A DNA stretch of 36,386 nucleotides from DASPMP01 sp035758925 (GTDB lineage: Bacteria > Gemmatimonadota > Gemmatimonadetes > Gemmatimonadales > Gemmatimonadaceae), in NCBI GenBank assembly GCA_035758925.1, contig DASTVV010000029.1, forward strand, positions 1 to 36,386, in the 5' to 3' direction. The position numbers were made by a program, and so were the translations under genes. Every line of letters starts with the position of its first letter. The stretch's first letter is position 1. Shown piece by piece: positions 7,259 through 15,977 of this stretch. The notes under the pieces are model-generated. The model saw nothing but the letters and a program-made list of their open reading frames with translations. It was not told the origin of the DNA and made no database searches.

Positions 7259-8587
7259 CTATTCGTGAGCCGGCAACGGCTCCATGGTCTCGGGATTCAC
7301 CGGCACCTGAACCTCGTCCCGGTACGGTGACGTCAGCAGCGTCGCGCGAATGCGCGGGAACGCGTCCATGAACTTGGCGTACGCCCAGCCCCATGCTCCG
7401 AGATACAGGAGGAGGATGCCGATCTCCCACAGGCCGAACGGTGCGAGGGGCACTTCGCCGTACGCCGACGGATACATCTCGATGTAACGCATGAGCCACA
7501 TGCCGACGACACTGGCTGTCGCGAAGAACGCCAGCGTCGGCAGGAAGACCTTGGCCGCACGCGAGAGCAACCCGAAGAACGGGAACGCGAAGATCAGCAC
7601 CACCGACGTTATGGTGATGGGCATCCACGGCATGATCAGGCGGAGGCGCATGAAGTGCGTCTCCTCGCCGAGGTTGCCGTACCAGATGACCAGGTACTGG
7701 CCAAAGGTGAGGTATCCCCAGAACGCGGTGAACGCGAAGATCAGCTTCCCGAGATCGTGGAAGTGCACCTCTTTGATCAGCTCGTAGGCTCCGAGATATC
7801 GGCGCCACCACAACACGAGCAGCGTGAAGACCGCGAGCGCCGAGAGCCATCCTCCCATGAAGAACCACCATCCATAGAGGGCGCTCTGAAAGTGCAGCGA
7901 CAACCCCATGGAGAGGTCCCACGCCAGCACAGACCAGCCGAATCCGAACGCGAGGATCAGGAACACCGCCAGCTTGCCCTGGCGTGAATGCGTCGAGTGA
8001 ATCTCGCGTCGCTCATCACGGAAGCCGGACCGCATGCGCGCCCGGATGCCATCCGCCCATCCCGCTCCCTGCCACTCCGGATTCATCCCCACGTCCAGCC
8101 GCACCGACGTGTAGATGTACCAGAGGCTGAGCAGCGTGATGATGCCGAAGGTCACGAGCACCCGAATGGTGAAGAACGTCGGGTTGAAGTAGATGGCCTT
8201 CTCCGGCACCGGATATGGTTCGTGCGTCCACGGGAAGATGTGGTTCTTGCCGACGAGCACACTGAGCAGCAGGAAGACGAACGCTACGGGGAGGAACGCC
8301 ACGTAGCCTTCCAGCAAGCGTATGATTTCCCGCGACCAGCGCGCGGTCGTGATGCGCTGGACAGCGACGAAGGCGCAGCCCGCAGACGACAACGTCGCGA
8401 ACAGCAACCAGTCGGCGTGGAACGCGCGCCAGACACGATCCGGCGCCACGGCAAGCCCGATGACGAACGTGATCACGCCGGCCGCGAACAGCGCCAGCGT
8501 CGCCGCGTGAATGCCGCGTGAGAGTGGCTTGCTGGTCATCGCGATCGCCTGCTGGCGCGTGAAGACCGGCAGAGGATGATGGCTCAT
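7259..8587 (-). CDS. actF: Alternative complex III subunit ActF (NrfD-like quinol oxidoreductase membrane subunit)
   Basis: This 442-residue integral membrane protein has about ten hydrophobic helices and the ActF landmarks: a basic N-terminus, LVGKNHIFPWTHEPYPV between early helices, a central cytoplasmic stretch (NPEWQGAGWADGIRARMRSGFRDERREIHS), then SMGLSLHFQSALYGWWFFMGGWLSAL and FWGYLTFGQYLVIWYGNLGEET. ActF is a paralogue of ActC in the quinol:electron-acceptor oxidoreductase that replaces cytochrome bc1 and is thought to take part in proton movement. Its ATG overlaps the actE stop (ATGA), and it is the last act gene. In several other bacteria cytochrome oxidase genes follow here; in this window the next gene is a convergent thioredoxin, so the terminal oxidase must be encoded elsewhere. 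Confidence 0.95.
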   Translation of the reverse strand: MSHHPLPVFTRQQAIAMTSKPLSRGIHAATLALFAAGVITFVIGLAVAPDRVWRAFHADWLLFATLSSAGCAFVAVQRITTARWSREIIRLLEGYVAFLPVAFVFLLLSVLVGKNHIFPWTHEPYPVPEKAIYFNPTFFTIRVLVTFGIITLLSLWYIYTSVRLDVGMNPEWQGAGWADGIRARMRSGFRDERREIHSTHSRQGKLAVFLILAFGFGWSVLAWDLSMGLSLHFQSALYGWWFFMGGWLSALAVFTLLVLWWRRYLGAYELIKEVHFHDLGKLIFAFTAFWGYLTFGQYLVIWYGNLGEETHFMRLRLIMPWMPITITSVVLIFAFPFFGLLSRAAKVFLPTLAFFATASVVGMWLMRYIEMYPSAYGEVPLAPFGLWEIGILLLYLGAWGWAYAKFMDAFPRIRATLLTSPYRDEVQVPVNPETMEPLPAHE

Positions 8588-9240
8588 GGCGTGGACGGCG
8601 TTGGCGACGAAGGACGATAATAGGGAGCGGAACGCGTCGGTGCGTCGATGGATGGGCCAGGCACCGCCGGCCCCGTCACTCCCGGCGGCGCGACGGGTCC
8701 CACCTGCGCCGTTCCGGCCTGCAGCGCCCGCAGGTAGTTGATGAGATCCCAGCGCTCGAGCTCCTCGATGCGATTGTACGAGGGCATGAGGCCGCGACCG
8801 TTGCGAATGATCCCGAAGATGACGCCGTCACTGAACTTGGTCGCCGCATTGCTTCCGGCACCGATGGCCAGCACCGGCAGGCCGAACTTCGTCACCGGGC
8901 CGTCGGCCGCACCGCGATCGCCGTGGCAGACCGCACAGTTGATCTGGTAGAGGATGTGTCCCTGACGCAGGGAGCGCTCATCGCTGGCCACCGGGTTGGT
9001 GAGCACACCCATGGAGTCCACGGCGGCGTGCGTTGGCGCTCGCCCGAAAGCGAACCCCGGCGCGACCGTGCCCGTGATCGGCACCGAGTTTTGTGGATTC
9101 CCGCGCGACGCGATGGAGTCGGCCGGGGTCTCCCACGGATCGATCTTCGGCTGTCCCTTGAAGTCGGTGAACCAGGCGCAGGCGCTGAGAACCCACAGCA
9201 AGAGCGGGTATCGCACACGCAACAACTGCGGAATGGGCAT
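8584..9240 (-). CDS. actE: Alternative complex III subunit ActE, mono-haem cytochrome c lipoprotein
   Basis: About 218 residues: a short hydrophobic leader with a lipobox (LWVLSAC, Cys21), then a cytochrome c domain with the haem site CAVCH (Cys102, Cys105, His106) and a likely axial Met152 in GRGLMPSYN. ActE is the mono-haem electron carrier of complex III of the Act type, anchored to the periplasmic face of the membrane. The start is uncertain. The ATG at 9240 is used, but it lies inside the 5' arm of a repeat hairpin and has no Shine-Dalgarno sequence; TTG at 9225 or 9222 and GTG at 9216 are alternatives that keep the leader. Upstream extension beyond 9240 would encode repeat-derived residues and is unlikely. 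The C-terminal 40 residues are proline/serine-rich. The stop overlaps actF by 4 nt. Confidence 0.92.
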   Translation of the reverse strand: MPIPQLLRVRYPLLLWVLSACAWFTDFKGQPKIDPWETPADSIASRGNPQNSVPITGTVAPGFAFGRAPTHAAVDSMGVLTNPVASDERSLRQGHILYQINCAVCHGDRGAADGPVTKFGLPVLAIGAGSNAATKFSDGVIFGIIRNGRGLMPSYNRIEELERWDLINYLRALQAGTAQVGPVAPPGVTGPAVPGPSIDAPTRSAPYYRPSSPTPSTP

Positions 9241-9306
9241 TGGGAATGGGAATGGGCGCGTGGACGGCCTGAATTGGCCCATTCCGATTCCCATTTCCGA
9301 TTCCGC
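9228..9306. repeat. Long imperfect hairpin repeat in the actD-actE gap
   Basis: Two 30-nt arms (9228-9257 and 9277-9306) are inverted copies with 26 of 30 positions matching, around a 19-nt loop. The arms are built from GGGAAT-like units, such as GGGAATGGGAATGGGC. The same core, with a similar fold, appears at 30753-30807. It fills the only gap of more than 3 nt in the act operon. Confidence 0.8.
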
Positions 9307-9316
9307 CTTTCGGCAA

Positions 9317-9817
9317 CTACGACTCATGCCGCACCTCCTCCGCGCCATGCTTGCGGAGAATGTCCGCCGCGGCTTTCGCGCGGTCCGGAGTCGTTGCCAC
9401 CCAGATGCCATAATGACCGCCGCTGAAGCGCGGGTCATACCCCACGGTCAGCGTCAAACGCGGCACGCGCGCGAGGCCGAACAGCGCGAACACCGTCGAC
9501 AACGAGCCCACGAGCACCATGACCTCGAATCCGAAGATGGTATATGGCACCCACGAGGCGATCGGCTTGCCACCGACGACGATCGGCCAGTAGCGCGACG
9601 CCCAGATCGCGATGAAGTAGCCGAACGTCGCGCCAGCCAGGCCGCCGACGAGCGTGAAGATGCGCACGCGGCTCGGCTGCGCCTGGAGTGCGTGATCGAA
9701 CTCGTGGCGCGGAGTCGGCGTGTACACGGTGAGGTCGTTGTATCGCTGCTGGCGCAGCTCCTCGATGGCGTCCACCGCCGAATCGATTTCCCTGAATGCC
9801 GCAATGATCCCTGGCAT
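9317..9817 (-). CDS. actD: Alternative complex III subunit ActD (DUF3341)
   Basis: The 166-residue protein starts MPGIIAAFREIDSAVDAIEELRQ, typical of ActD, with a small cytoplasmic alpha/beta domain; then two membrane helices (about residues 54-75 and 92-115) joined by SRYWPIVVGGKPIASWVP, and a cytoplasmic C-terminus with the YDPRFSGGHYGIWV segment. ActD is a peripheral-plus-membrane subunit of alternative complex III. Its ATG overlaps the actC stop by one base (TGATG), so translation is coupled. Downstream, before actE, lies the repeat hairpin, the one break in an otherwise gapless operon. Confidence 0.95.
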   Translation of the reverse strand: MPGIIAAFREIDSAVDAIEELRQQRYNDLTVYTPTPRHEFDHALQAQPSRVRIFTLVGGLAGATFGYFIAIWASRYWPIVVGGKPIASWVPYTIFGFEVMVLVGSLSTVFALFGLARVPRLTLTVGYDPRFSGGHYGIWVATTPDRAKAAADILRKHGAEEVRHES

Positions 9818-11295
9818 CAGTGCGACCCCTTCTGCCCGCCGGGCAGCTCATGTTCACCCGTGATGTGGGGATGCGCGATGCCTTCATCGCGACTGTGCTC
9901 GAACTCCTCGGGATGCGGATGCTTCCGCTTGGGCGGAATGACCTCCTTCAGCTCGGCGATGGCCATCACGGGCAGCTGCCGGATGAACAGCAGGAACCAC
10001 ATGAAGAACCAGCCGAAGCTGCCGAGCAGGATGGAGTAGTCCACCCACGTCGGTGCGTAGCTGCCCCACTGCCACGGCTCGAACTCATGCGACAGCGAGG
10101 GCACCACGATCACGAAGCGCTCGAACCACATTCCCAGGTTGATGAACAGCGAGAGAATGAACAGCCAGCTGGGGTTGCGCCGCAGGCGTTGCGAAAACAA
10201 GGTCAGCGGCAGGACCATGTTGCAGATGATCATGATCCACGCGGCCCAGGCCCATTGGCCGAACACGCGGTTCCAGAAGTAATCCTGCTCGACAGGATTG
10301 CCGCTCATCCAGGCGATCTGGAACTCCGTCAGATAGGCGAGCCCGACTACCATCGACGTGAAGAGGCACATCTTTGCCGCGGCGTCGAGGTCGTTGAGCG
10401 TGACGTAGTGCTCGAGCTTGAAGAACTTCCGAATGGGGATGATGATCGTGAACACCATCCCGAGACCCGAGAAGATCGCGCCGGCGACGAAGTACGGCGG
10501 GAAAATCGTGGCATGCCAGCCCGGCACCAGTGCCATCGCGAAGTCGAACGACACCACGGAGTGCACGGACAGCACCAGCGGAGTGCTGAAGGCGGCCAGG
10601 AACAGATACGCTCGAGTGAAATGCCGCCACTCGCGATCGGAGTTCCGCCACCCCAGGGACATCGCGGAGTAGATCGCCTTGCGCACCGGATTCTTCTCGC
10701 GATCGCGCAGCACGGCGATGTCCGGGATCAATCCGATGTACAGGAACGTGCTCGAGACCGTGAGGTAGGTCAGGATCGCGAAGACGTCCCAGACCAGCGG
10801 GCTCTTGAACTGCGGCCAGATCAGCCGCCAGTTGGGATACGGAATGAGCCAGAAGAACTTCCACGGCCTGCCGAGGTGCAGGATGGGAAACAATCCTGCA
10901 GTCATGACCGCGAAGACAGTCATGGCCTCGGCGCAACGATAAATGCTGGTTCGGAATCCGGCGCGGAACAGGTACAGAATCGCCGAGATCAGCGTCCCGG
11001 CGTGGCCGATACCGACCCAGAACACGAACGTGATGATGTACACGCCCCACATGACGGGCGGGTGATATCCGGCCACACCCAGTCCGCTGTAGATCTGGTA
11101 CATCCAGGCGGAAATGCCGATGAGCAGACAGAGGATCGCGATCCCGAGCAGCGCGAACCAGCCGAGCGTCGGCCGGAGCGTTGCCATGATCTCGCGATCG
11201 ACCTGCTCGTAGTCGGCCACCGCCGGCAGTCGAACCGACGCCGAGGGTATGTTCGGACGCTGCTCCACGGGGTACGAAGGCGCGGCAGTGGACAT
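9817..11295 (-). CDS. actC: Alternative complex III subunit ActC (NrfD-like, quinol-binding)
   Basis: This 492-residue membrane protein of the NrfD/PsrC family has about ten transmembrane helices. Recognisable segments include MYQIYSGLGVAGYHPPVMWGVYI, FWVGIGHAGTLISAILYLFR, the charged loop after RPWKFFWLIPYPN, and SVVSFDFAMALVPGWHATIFPPYFVAGAI; an acidic/histidine-rich tail closes it. In solved ACIII structures ActC holds the quinol site next to the ActB iron-sulfur wire and a candidate proton path. It overlaps actB by one base at its start and actD by one base at its stop. Length and motifs match the family; I see no missing parts. Confidence 0.96.
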   Translation of the reverse strand: MSTAAPSYPVEQRPNIPSASVRLPAVADYEQVDREIMATLRPTLGWFALLGIAILCLLIGISAWMYQIYSGLGVAGYHPPVMWGVYIITFVFWVGIGHAGTLISAILYLFRAGFRTSIYRCAEAMTVFAVMTAGLFPILHLGRPWKFFWLIPYPNWRLIWPQFKSPLVWDVFAILTYLTVSSTFLYIGLIPDIAVLRDREKNPVRKAIYSAMSLGWRNSDREWRHFTRAYLFLAAFSTPLVLSVHSVVSFDFAMALVPGWHATIFPPYFVAGAIFSGLGMVFTIIIPIRKFFKLEHYVTLNDLDAAAKMCLFTSMVVGLAYLTEFQIAWMSGNPVEQDYFWNRVFGQWAWAAWIMIICNMVLPLTLFSQRLRRNPSWLFILSLFINLGMWFERFVIVVPSLSHEFEPWQWGSYAPTWVDYSILLGSFGWFFMWFLLFIRQLPVMAIAELKEVIPPKRKHPHPEEFEHSRDEGIAHPHITGEHELPGGQKGSH

Positions 11296-14200
11296 CAGTG
11301 CCTTTCCCCCGCCGCGGGTGCGGCCGGCGCCGCTGTCGCTGGCGCCGGGGCGCTGCCTGTCGGATGGTTCACTTTCTTCAAGTAGACGACCGCCGTGAAG
11401 GTGTTGAGCTCCTCGAAGACGTGATACGCGCGCTCGTCCTCGATGAACTTCGTGACCGACCAGCTCGGGTCAGCTGCGTCACCGAAGGTGATCGCGCGTG
11501 ACGGACAGGCCGCCGCGCACGACGTGGTGAACTCGTTCGCCGCGAGCGGGCGATGCTCGACCGCCGCGCGGCTCTCGGCCTCGCGAATGCGCTGGACGCA
11601 GAACGTGCACTTCTCCATCACGCCCTTGCCGCGCACCGTGACGTCCGGGTTGAGCTGCCAGTGCAGCGGGTCCGGGAACGCATACTGCGCGCGATTGTTC
11701 TCGCCGTAGCCGAACCAGTTGAAGTAGCGGACCTTGTACGGGCAGTTGTTCGAGCAATACCGCGTGCCGACGCACCGGTTGTAGACCTGCACGTTCAGCC
11801 CGTCCGGTGCATGGTACGTTGCATAGACCGGGCACACAGGCTCGCACGGCGCGTTGCCGCAATGCTGACACAGCATGGGCACGAAACGCGCTTCGAAATC
11901 TTCCGTGAAGCGGCCGTCCTCGGCGCCCTCGTAGTAGCGCTCGAGCCGCAGCCAGTTCATCTCGCGGCCGCGCGTGATGTTGAAGCCCGGGACATGCTGT
12001 GCGTACACGACGCCGTTCTGCCACGGCGCACCGACCGTCGGAATGTTGTTCTCCGCATAGCAGGCGGTGACGCACGCCGAACATCCCGTGCAGCGGGCCA
12101 GGTCGATGGTCATGGCCCACCGGCGCTTGGTCATGCCGCGAGGATCGTCGGGCGAGTACATGCCTTTCATGGTGCCCTGATCGGGCGCTGATGGCGCACC
12201 GAGCACACCCTGCGCGTCCGCCGCCACTGGCGAGCGCAGTCCTGGCAGGAACGCGTGCGGCGCGGAGCCTGGTGGCCGCTCGTGCCCTTCCTCGCGCTGC
12301 GGCCGCCCCAGCTCAGTTACCGAGATCGCCTGTGCGATCCCACGATCGTGCTGCCGCGCCGAGCCTTCTGTCGACACCACGGTGACATGGTCGCCGGTCT
12401 TGCTGATCGAGCAGCGCGTGTCGCCGACGAGATTGCCGCCAGCGTTCCAGCGCAGCGGAAGCAGGTCGAGCGCGTTCACGCCAACGGAGCGCGCGTAGCG
12501 GCCATATCCCCACTGGGTCGCCTTGTCCTTGCCGTCGTACCAACTGGAGTACGCTGGCGAGGAGTGACCCTGGCCCAGCGCGACCGCAACGGTGTCCGGT
12601 CGCACACCGAGATAGACGAGCGCCGGAACGCGAACGCTCCCGGTCGCCGTTTTCACCTCGAGAATGTCACCGCGAGTGATGCCGAGGCGCTGCGCCGTCT
12701 CCGGATGGATCTCGGCCCATGAGCTCCACAGCACCTTGGTGACGGGATCGGGCAGCTCCTGCAACCAGGGTTTGTTGGCACCGCGACCATCGCCAAGCAC
12801 CGCGGACGGATACGTCACGAGGTGGAAATCGCCCGTCGCGGCTGCGGCCGCTGGCGTCGCAGCGACCGCCGTCGCCGGCTGTGCCGCGCGTGCCAGCGTC
12901 GATCCGGCCGCAATGCCCTTGGCGAACTCGGTCGCCAGCGTCTGCGCGTTGCCGCCACCGGGAAGTCTGCGGAACAGCCAGGCGCGATAGTCAGCGTCCG
13001 GATAGCGCGCCGCGAGCGCGGGGTCATTCTTCGCAACGGCGATCAGGACATCAGCGGTCGACCGTGTACCGGGGAACACCGGATCCATTGCCGGCTGCTG
13101 GAGCGTGACCACGCCACGGGTCGACTCGGCGTCGCCCCACGACTCGAGCGTGTGCAGATCGGGCAGGACGAGATCGCACATCTCGGTCGTCTCGTCCGGA
13201 TACATCGAGAAGCTGACCTTGAAGGGCACCTTCGCGAACGCCTCGGCGAACCGGGCGGATTTCGGAATCGCGTACGCGGGGTTGGTACCGCGCACGAACG
13301 CGACGCCCACTTGCCCCGCGCGCATCCGCTCGACCGCCGCGGTGAGCTCGGGTTGGTGCGCGATGCCCTCGAAGGACGTGATGGCTTCCGTGGGCCGCAC
13401 CTGATTCAGGCCCGCGGCAGCCACCGCAAGCTCCAGCCCATTGTCACCACGTCCGCCGGCCATGACCAGTGCCGGACGGGAGGCGGCAAACTCCTGCTGC
13501 AACCGCTGCAGCGTTTCGACGGCGACGCCGCTCGCTTGAGCGGCGGCGTTCGCATCGCCTCGACCCGCCAGGAAATTCGCGATCGCGAGCTCGCCGCCAG
13601 GCCGACTGGCGATCCACTGATCGGCGTTGAGTCCCGTGAGGGAACGGCGCGGTCCGATATAAATGAGCCGCGGCGCATTCGTCAGCTTCGCGCGCGCGTC
13701 CGCAAAATCGATCTGATGCGCGACGGAGGCGCCCCAGCCGTCGAGGAAGTCGGCGCCGAACGACACGATCAGTCTCGCGTCGCCGAAACCGAACCGCGGC
13801 CAGGCCATCCCATAGGCGCGGCGATGGGCTTCGATCGCGGCATGATCCGCCTCGAAGTCCAGGCTGAGATGCGGCCGCATGCCCAGCGCCGCGAGCCAGT
13901 TGTCGAGAAAGGCCGGGAAGCTTCCGCTTTCGTGCTGATTCAGGAACACCGCGCTCGCGGCCGTGCCACGGCTGCGGGCCTCCCCGAGTCGCTGCGAGAG
14001 CAGCGCGACGGCTTCGTCCCAGGTTGCCGTACGCCAGTTCGCGCCGTTCTTGATGAGCGGGTTGCGGAACCGATCAGGGTTGTAGAGGCCCTGAAGCGCC
14101 GATTGGCCTCGGGCGCACAGGGCGCCCTTGTTCAACGGATGCTCGGGGTTGCCCTCGAGCTTGATCGTTCGACCGTCCCGCGTTTCCGCGATGACGCCGC

Positions 14201-14405
14201 AGGCCGCCGAGCATTCGCGGCAAAGCGTGGCATAGTATGTCGAGACGCCGGGGACCGTCTGGTCGGGCGAAACGAGATACGGAATCAGCTTGCCTGTATG
14301 CTCTGAGCACGCCGCGGCGCTGGCCGCCGCCGTCGTCGCACCAAGCACTTTGAGAAACTCGCGCCGCTTGACGGGCGATCGCGTCGGTTGAACCGGGTCG
14401 CTCAT
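11295..14405 (-). CDS. actB: Alternative complex III subunit ActB (molybdopterin-like domain fused to iron-sulfur domain)
   Basis: The 1036-residue protein carries a twin-arginine signal (KRREFLKVLG, residues 13-22) ending in AAAC (Cys33). A large domain of the molybdopterin oxidoreductase fold follows (about 40-700) with a C-x2-C-x3-C motif (Cys62, 65, 69) and Cys97. The C-terminal third is an HybA/NrfC-like ferredoxin domain with four cysteine groups: CTGCSACVTAC, CQHCGNAPCEPVCP, CVGTRYCSNNCP and CTFC...CAAACP. In characterised complexes the first domain holds no molybdenum and the second carries three [4Fe-4S] and one [3Fe-4S] clusters that pass electrons from quinol to the haem subunits. 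Whether the N-terminal cysteines here bind a cluster cannot be told. It starts 3 nt after actA stops and ends overlapping actC. Confidence 0.96.
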   Translation of the reverse strand: MSDPVQPTRSPVKRREFLKVLGATTAAASAAACSEHTGKLIPYLVSPDQTVPGVSTYYATLCRECSAACGVIAETRDGRTIKLEGNPEHPLNKGALCARGQSALQGLYNPDRFRNPLIKNGANWRTATWDEAVALLSQRLGEARSRGTAASAVFLNQHESGSFPAFLDNWLAALGMRPHLSLDFEADHAAIEAHRRAYGMAWPRFGFGDARLIVSFGADFLDGWGASVAHQIDFADARAKLTNAPRLIYIGPRRSLTGLNADQWIASRPGGELAIANFLAGRGDANAAAQASGVAVETLQRLQQEFAASRPALVMAGGRGDNGLELAVAAAGLNQVRPTEAITSFEGIAHQPELTAAVERMRAGQVGVAFVRGTNPAYAIPKSARFAEAFAKVPFKVSFSMYPDETTEMCDLVLPDLHTLESWGDAESTRGVVTLQQPAMDPVFPGTRSTADVLIAVAKNDPALAARYPDADYRAWLFRRLPGGGNAQTLATEFAKGIAAGSTLARAAQPATAVAATPAAAAATGDFHLVTYPSAVLGDGRGANKPWLQELPDPVTKVLWSSWAEIHPETAQRLGITRGDILEVKTATGSVRVPALVYLGVRPDTVAVALGQGHSSPAYSSWYDGKDKATQWGYGRYARSVGVNALDLLPLRWNAGGNLVGDTRCSISKTGDHVTVVSTEGSARQHDRGIAQAISVTELGRPQREEGHERPPGSAPHAFLPGLRSPVAADAQGVLGAPSAPDQGTMKGMYSPDDPRGMTKRRWAMTIDLARCTGCSACVTACYAENNIPTVGAPWQNGVVYAQHVPGFNITRGREMNWLRLERYYEGAEDGRFTEDFEARFVPMLCQHCGNAPCEPVCPVYATYHAPDGLNVQVYNRCVGTRYCSNNCPYKVRYFNWFGYGENNRAQYAFPDPLHWQLNPDVTVRGKGVMEKCTFCVQRIREAESRAAVEHRPLAANEFTTSCAAACPSRAITFGDAADPSWSVTKFIEDERAYHVFEELNTFTAVVYLKKVNHPTGSAPAPATAAPAAPAAGERH

Positions 14406-14408
14406 GCT

Positions 14409-15041
14409 CTAGTAGTGGCAGTTGGCGCAGTCGTATCGGGCGTACTTCCGCTCACTCGCGGGCGTCTCCGTCCTGGCGGTCGTGGTGTCGTATCCCGTGG
14501 CGCGCATGCCCTCGGCGGGATCGTATCCGTTGACGTGACATTTCACGCACCATCCCATGTTCAGCGACGAGTACTGATAGACGCGATCCATGGTCTGCAC
14601 CTGTCCGTGGCAGGTCTGGCAGGTGACGCCGGCGTTCACGTGTCGGAAATGCGGGAAGCGCACGTACTCCGGCACCTTGTGAATGCGAATCCACGGAATC
14701 GGCTTCGCGGTGGGGCCGCCCAGCGCATAGTACTTCTGCAGCTTCTGGACTTCCGCCTTGTTCTGCGTGCCCGCGACGACGAGGTGACATCCCATGCACG
14801 TCGCGACCGCGGGCATGCCCGGGTCACTCGACTTGTTCGCCGTGTTGTGGCAATAGAGGCAATTCAGACCAAGGCCGCCGGCGGCGACGGGTCCCGCGTG
14901 CTTCGGATGCGGGAAGTTGATCGGCTGAACAGGCTGTGCATTTTGGGAAGACGATGCGCCGCTGTACGCGGAGAGAACGACGGCGCCTATTGCAAGGGCC
15001 AGGAGCCCCGGAATCGCGGTCCACTTCCGTCGCTGAGTCAT
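14409..15041 (-). CDS. actA: Alternative complex III subunit ActA, penta-haem cytochrome c
   Basis: This 210-residue protein has an N-terminal membrane anchor or signal helix (about residues 9-27) and five CxxCH haem-binding sites: at 61-65, 82-86, 141-145, 165-169 and 205-209, the last only one residue from the C-terminus. ActA is the multi-haem subunit that receives electrons from ActB and hands them to ActE or other carriers. It is the first gene of the actABCDEF operon; the 162 bp upstream hold a perfect CRP-type palindrome. No strong Shine-Dalgarno sequence precedes the ATG. The count of five haems and the length are typical. Confidence 0.96.
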   Translation of the reverse strand: MTQRRKWTAIPGLLALAIGAVVLSAYSGASSSQNAQPVQPINFPHPKHAGPVAAGGLGLNCLYCHNTANKSSDPGMPAVATCMGCHLVVAGTQNKAEVQKLQKYYALGGPTAKPIPWIRIHKVPEYVRFPHFRHVNAGVTCQTCHGQVQTMDRVYQYSSLNMGWCVKCHVNGYDPAEGMRATGYDTTTARTETPASERKYARYDCANCHY

Positions 15042-15064
15042 GCGAAGGGTTGGTGTGGTCCTGC

Positions 15065-15082
15065 TTGTGAACTATTTCACAA
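15065..15082. promoter_or_regulatory. CRP/FNR-family operator upstream of the act operon
   Basis: TTGTGAACTATTTCACAA is a perfect palindrome with 7-bp arms and contains the exact CRP consensus TGTGA-N6-TCACA. Its centre lies about 32 bp upstream of the actA ATG. So near the gene it could sit over or just downstream of the promoter, which would suit repression as well as activation. No regulator gene of this family is in the window. Confidence 0.65.
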
Positions 15083-15203
15083 AGCGCCTGAGAATCTCAT
15101 CGCCGACATAGCGCTACGCAAGTCGGGACTAGGTCCCACGCTGATCGCGCGTGCGGAAGCTAATTGCTCGGGTCGCGCGGAGAAGCGGGCAACGGTACGC
15201 GGA

Positions 15204-15977
15204 TCACACGCGTCGGCCACCAAAAAGCTTCTCGGGATCCGCGAGCGCGGCGCCAGCGACGTCCTCCGCGAGCAGATCCAGGTTCGCGCGCGGGTTCTGC
15301 GACAGTCTCAGGGGCCACTGCGTCCCGTACACGAACCGTTCGCTGCCGATCGTTCGAAAGAGTTTCGTCAGATGATCCTCCGGCGGACCCCAGACCCAGG
15401 AAAAATCCCAGACGACGCGCCGTTGTTCATCCGGCGTGAGGCCCCAATGCACTTCTTCGATGAACTCCCTGCCCGCTGCCGTCACGATCAGGCGGACGTC
15501 AGCACCGGCGCGCGCGAGCGCACGCACCGCGGCGGCCTGCAAGTCGCCGGCAGTATCGAGCGGGTGTCGCTGGCGCAGGTCCTCGAACCGCACGGTGAGC
15601 ATCAGCGCAAGCCGGGCCTGACCGCACGCAACGGCGAGCTCGCTCATGCGCGAATCGCCTGGCCCCAGTTGCCACAGCTGCGGGTATGCACGGATCGCGG
15701 GCGCGCCGGCGTCGGTCGCCATGCGCACCGCGCGCTCCCAGTCCGGCCAATCCGGGCGAATCGCGGGAACGGCCTTGAGCTTCGCCGCATGCGGTGCGAG
15801 CGCCGTGAACAGCTGCGCGTTGCCCGTCGACGGATCACGGTAGAAGGCCGATGGCAGATGCCCAACCCATGCGCCGTCCAGCCCTTCTCGTTCGAGGACA
15901 CGCACGAGAACCTCGGGATCCGGGTGCGGCACGAACCGAAACGGGTACGGCCCGATGAGGGCGTTGACGTCGATCAC
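15204..15977 (-). CDS. Amidohydrolase-2-fold protein lacking metal ligands (probable pseudoenzyme)
   Basis: The 257 residues follow the amidohydrolase-2 TIM-barrel plan, with successive beta-strand ends at VPAIRPDWP, AIRAYPQLWQL, ALMLTVRFED and VRLIVTA, and a terminal helix DPEKLFGGRRV like the LFGxN end of the family. Key catalytic positions are changed: the first-strand D-x-H-x-H is D-V-N-A-L (residues 3-7), and the late G-S-D-W aspartate is Gln220 in YGTQWP. Without these it is unlikely to bind the metal needed for hydrolysis. Its ATG overlaps the stop of the intact amidohydrolase gene by 4 nt, so the two are made together. A structural or regulatory partner of that enzyme is the most likely role, but a different chemistry cannot be excluded. 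It is the last gene of the run. Confidence 0.7.
   Translation of the reverse strand: MIDVNALIGPYPFRFVPHPDPEVLVRVLEREGLDGAWVGHLPSAFYRDPSTGNAQLFTALAPHAAKLKAVPAIRPDWPDWERAVRMATDAGAPAIRAYPQLWQLGPGDSRMSELAVACGQARLALMLTVRFEDLRQRHPLDTAGDLQAAAVRALARAGADVRLIVTAAGREFIEEVHWGLTPDEQRRVVWDFSWVWGPPEDHLTKLFRTIGSERFVYGTQWPLRLSQNPRANLDLLAEDVAGAALADPEKLFGGRRV

Noticed and set aside
9228..9306. CRISPR-like array from the GGGAAT repeats
   Set aside because: Units are about 6 nt, without spacers of regular length, and form one hairpin.
9820..14306. Plus-strand open frames (about 520 and 490 codons) opposite actC and actB
   Set aside because: They are antisense to conserved ACIII subunits and show no domain or start signal.
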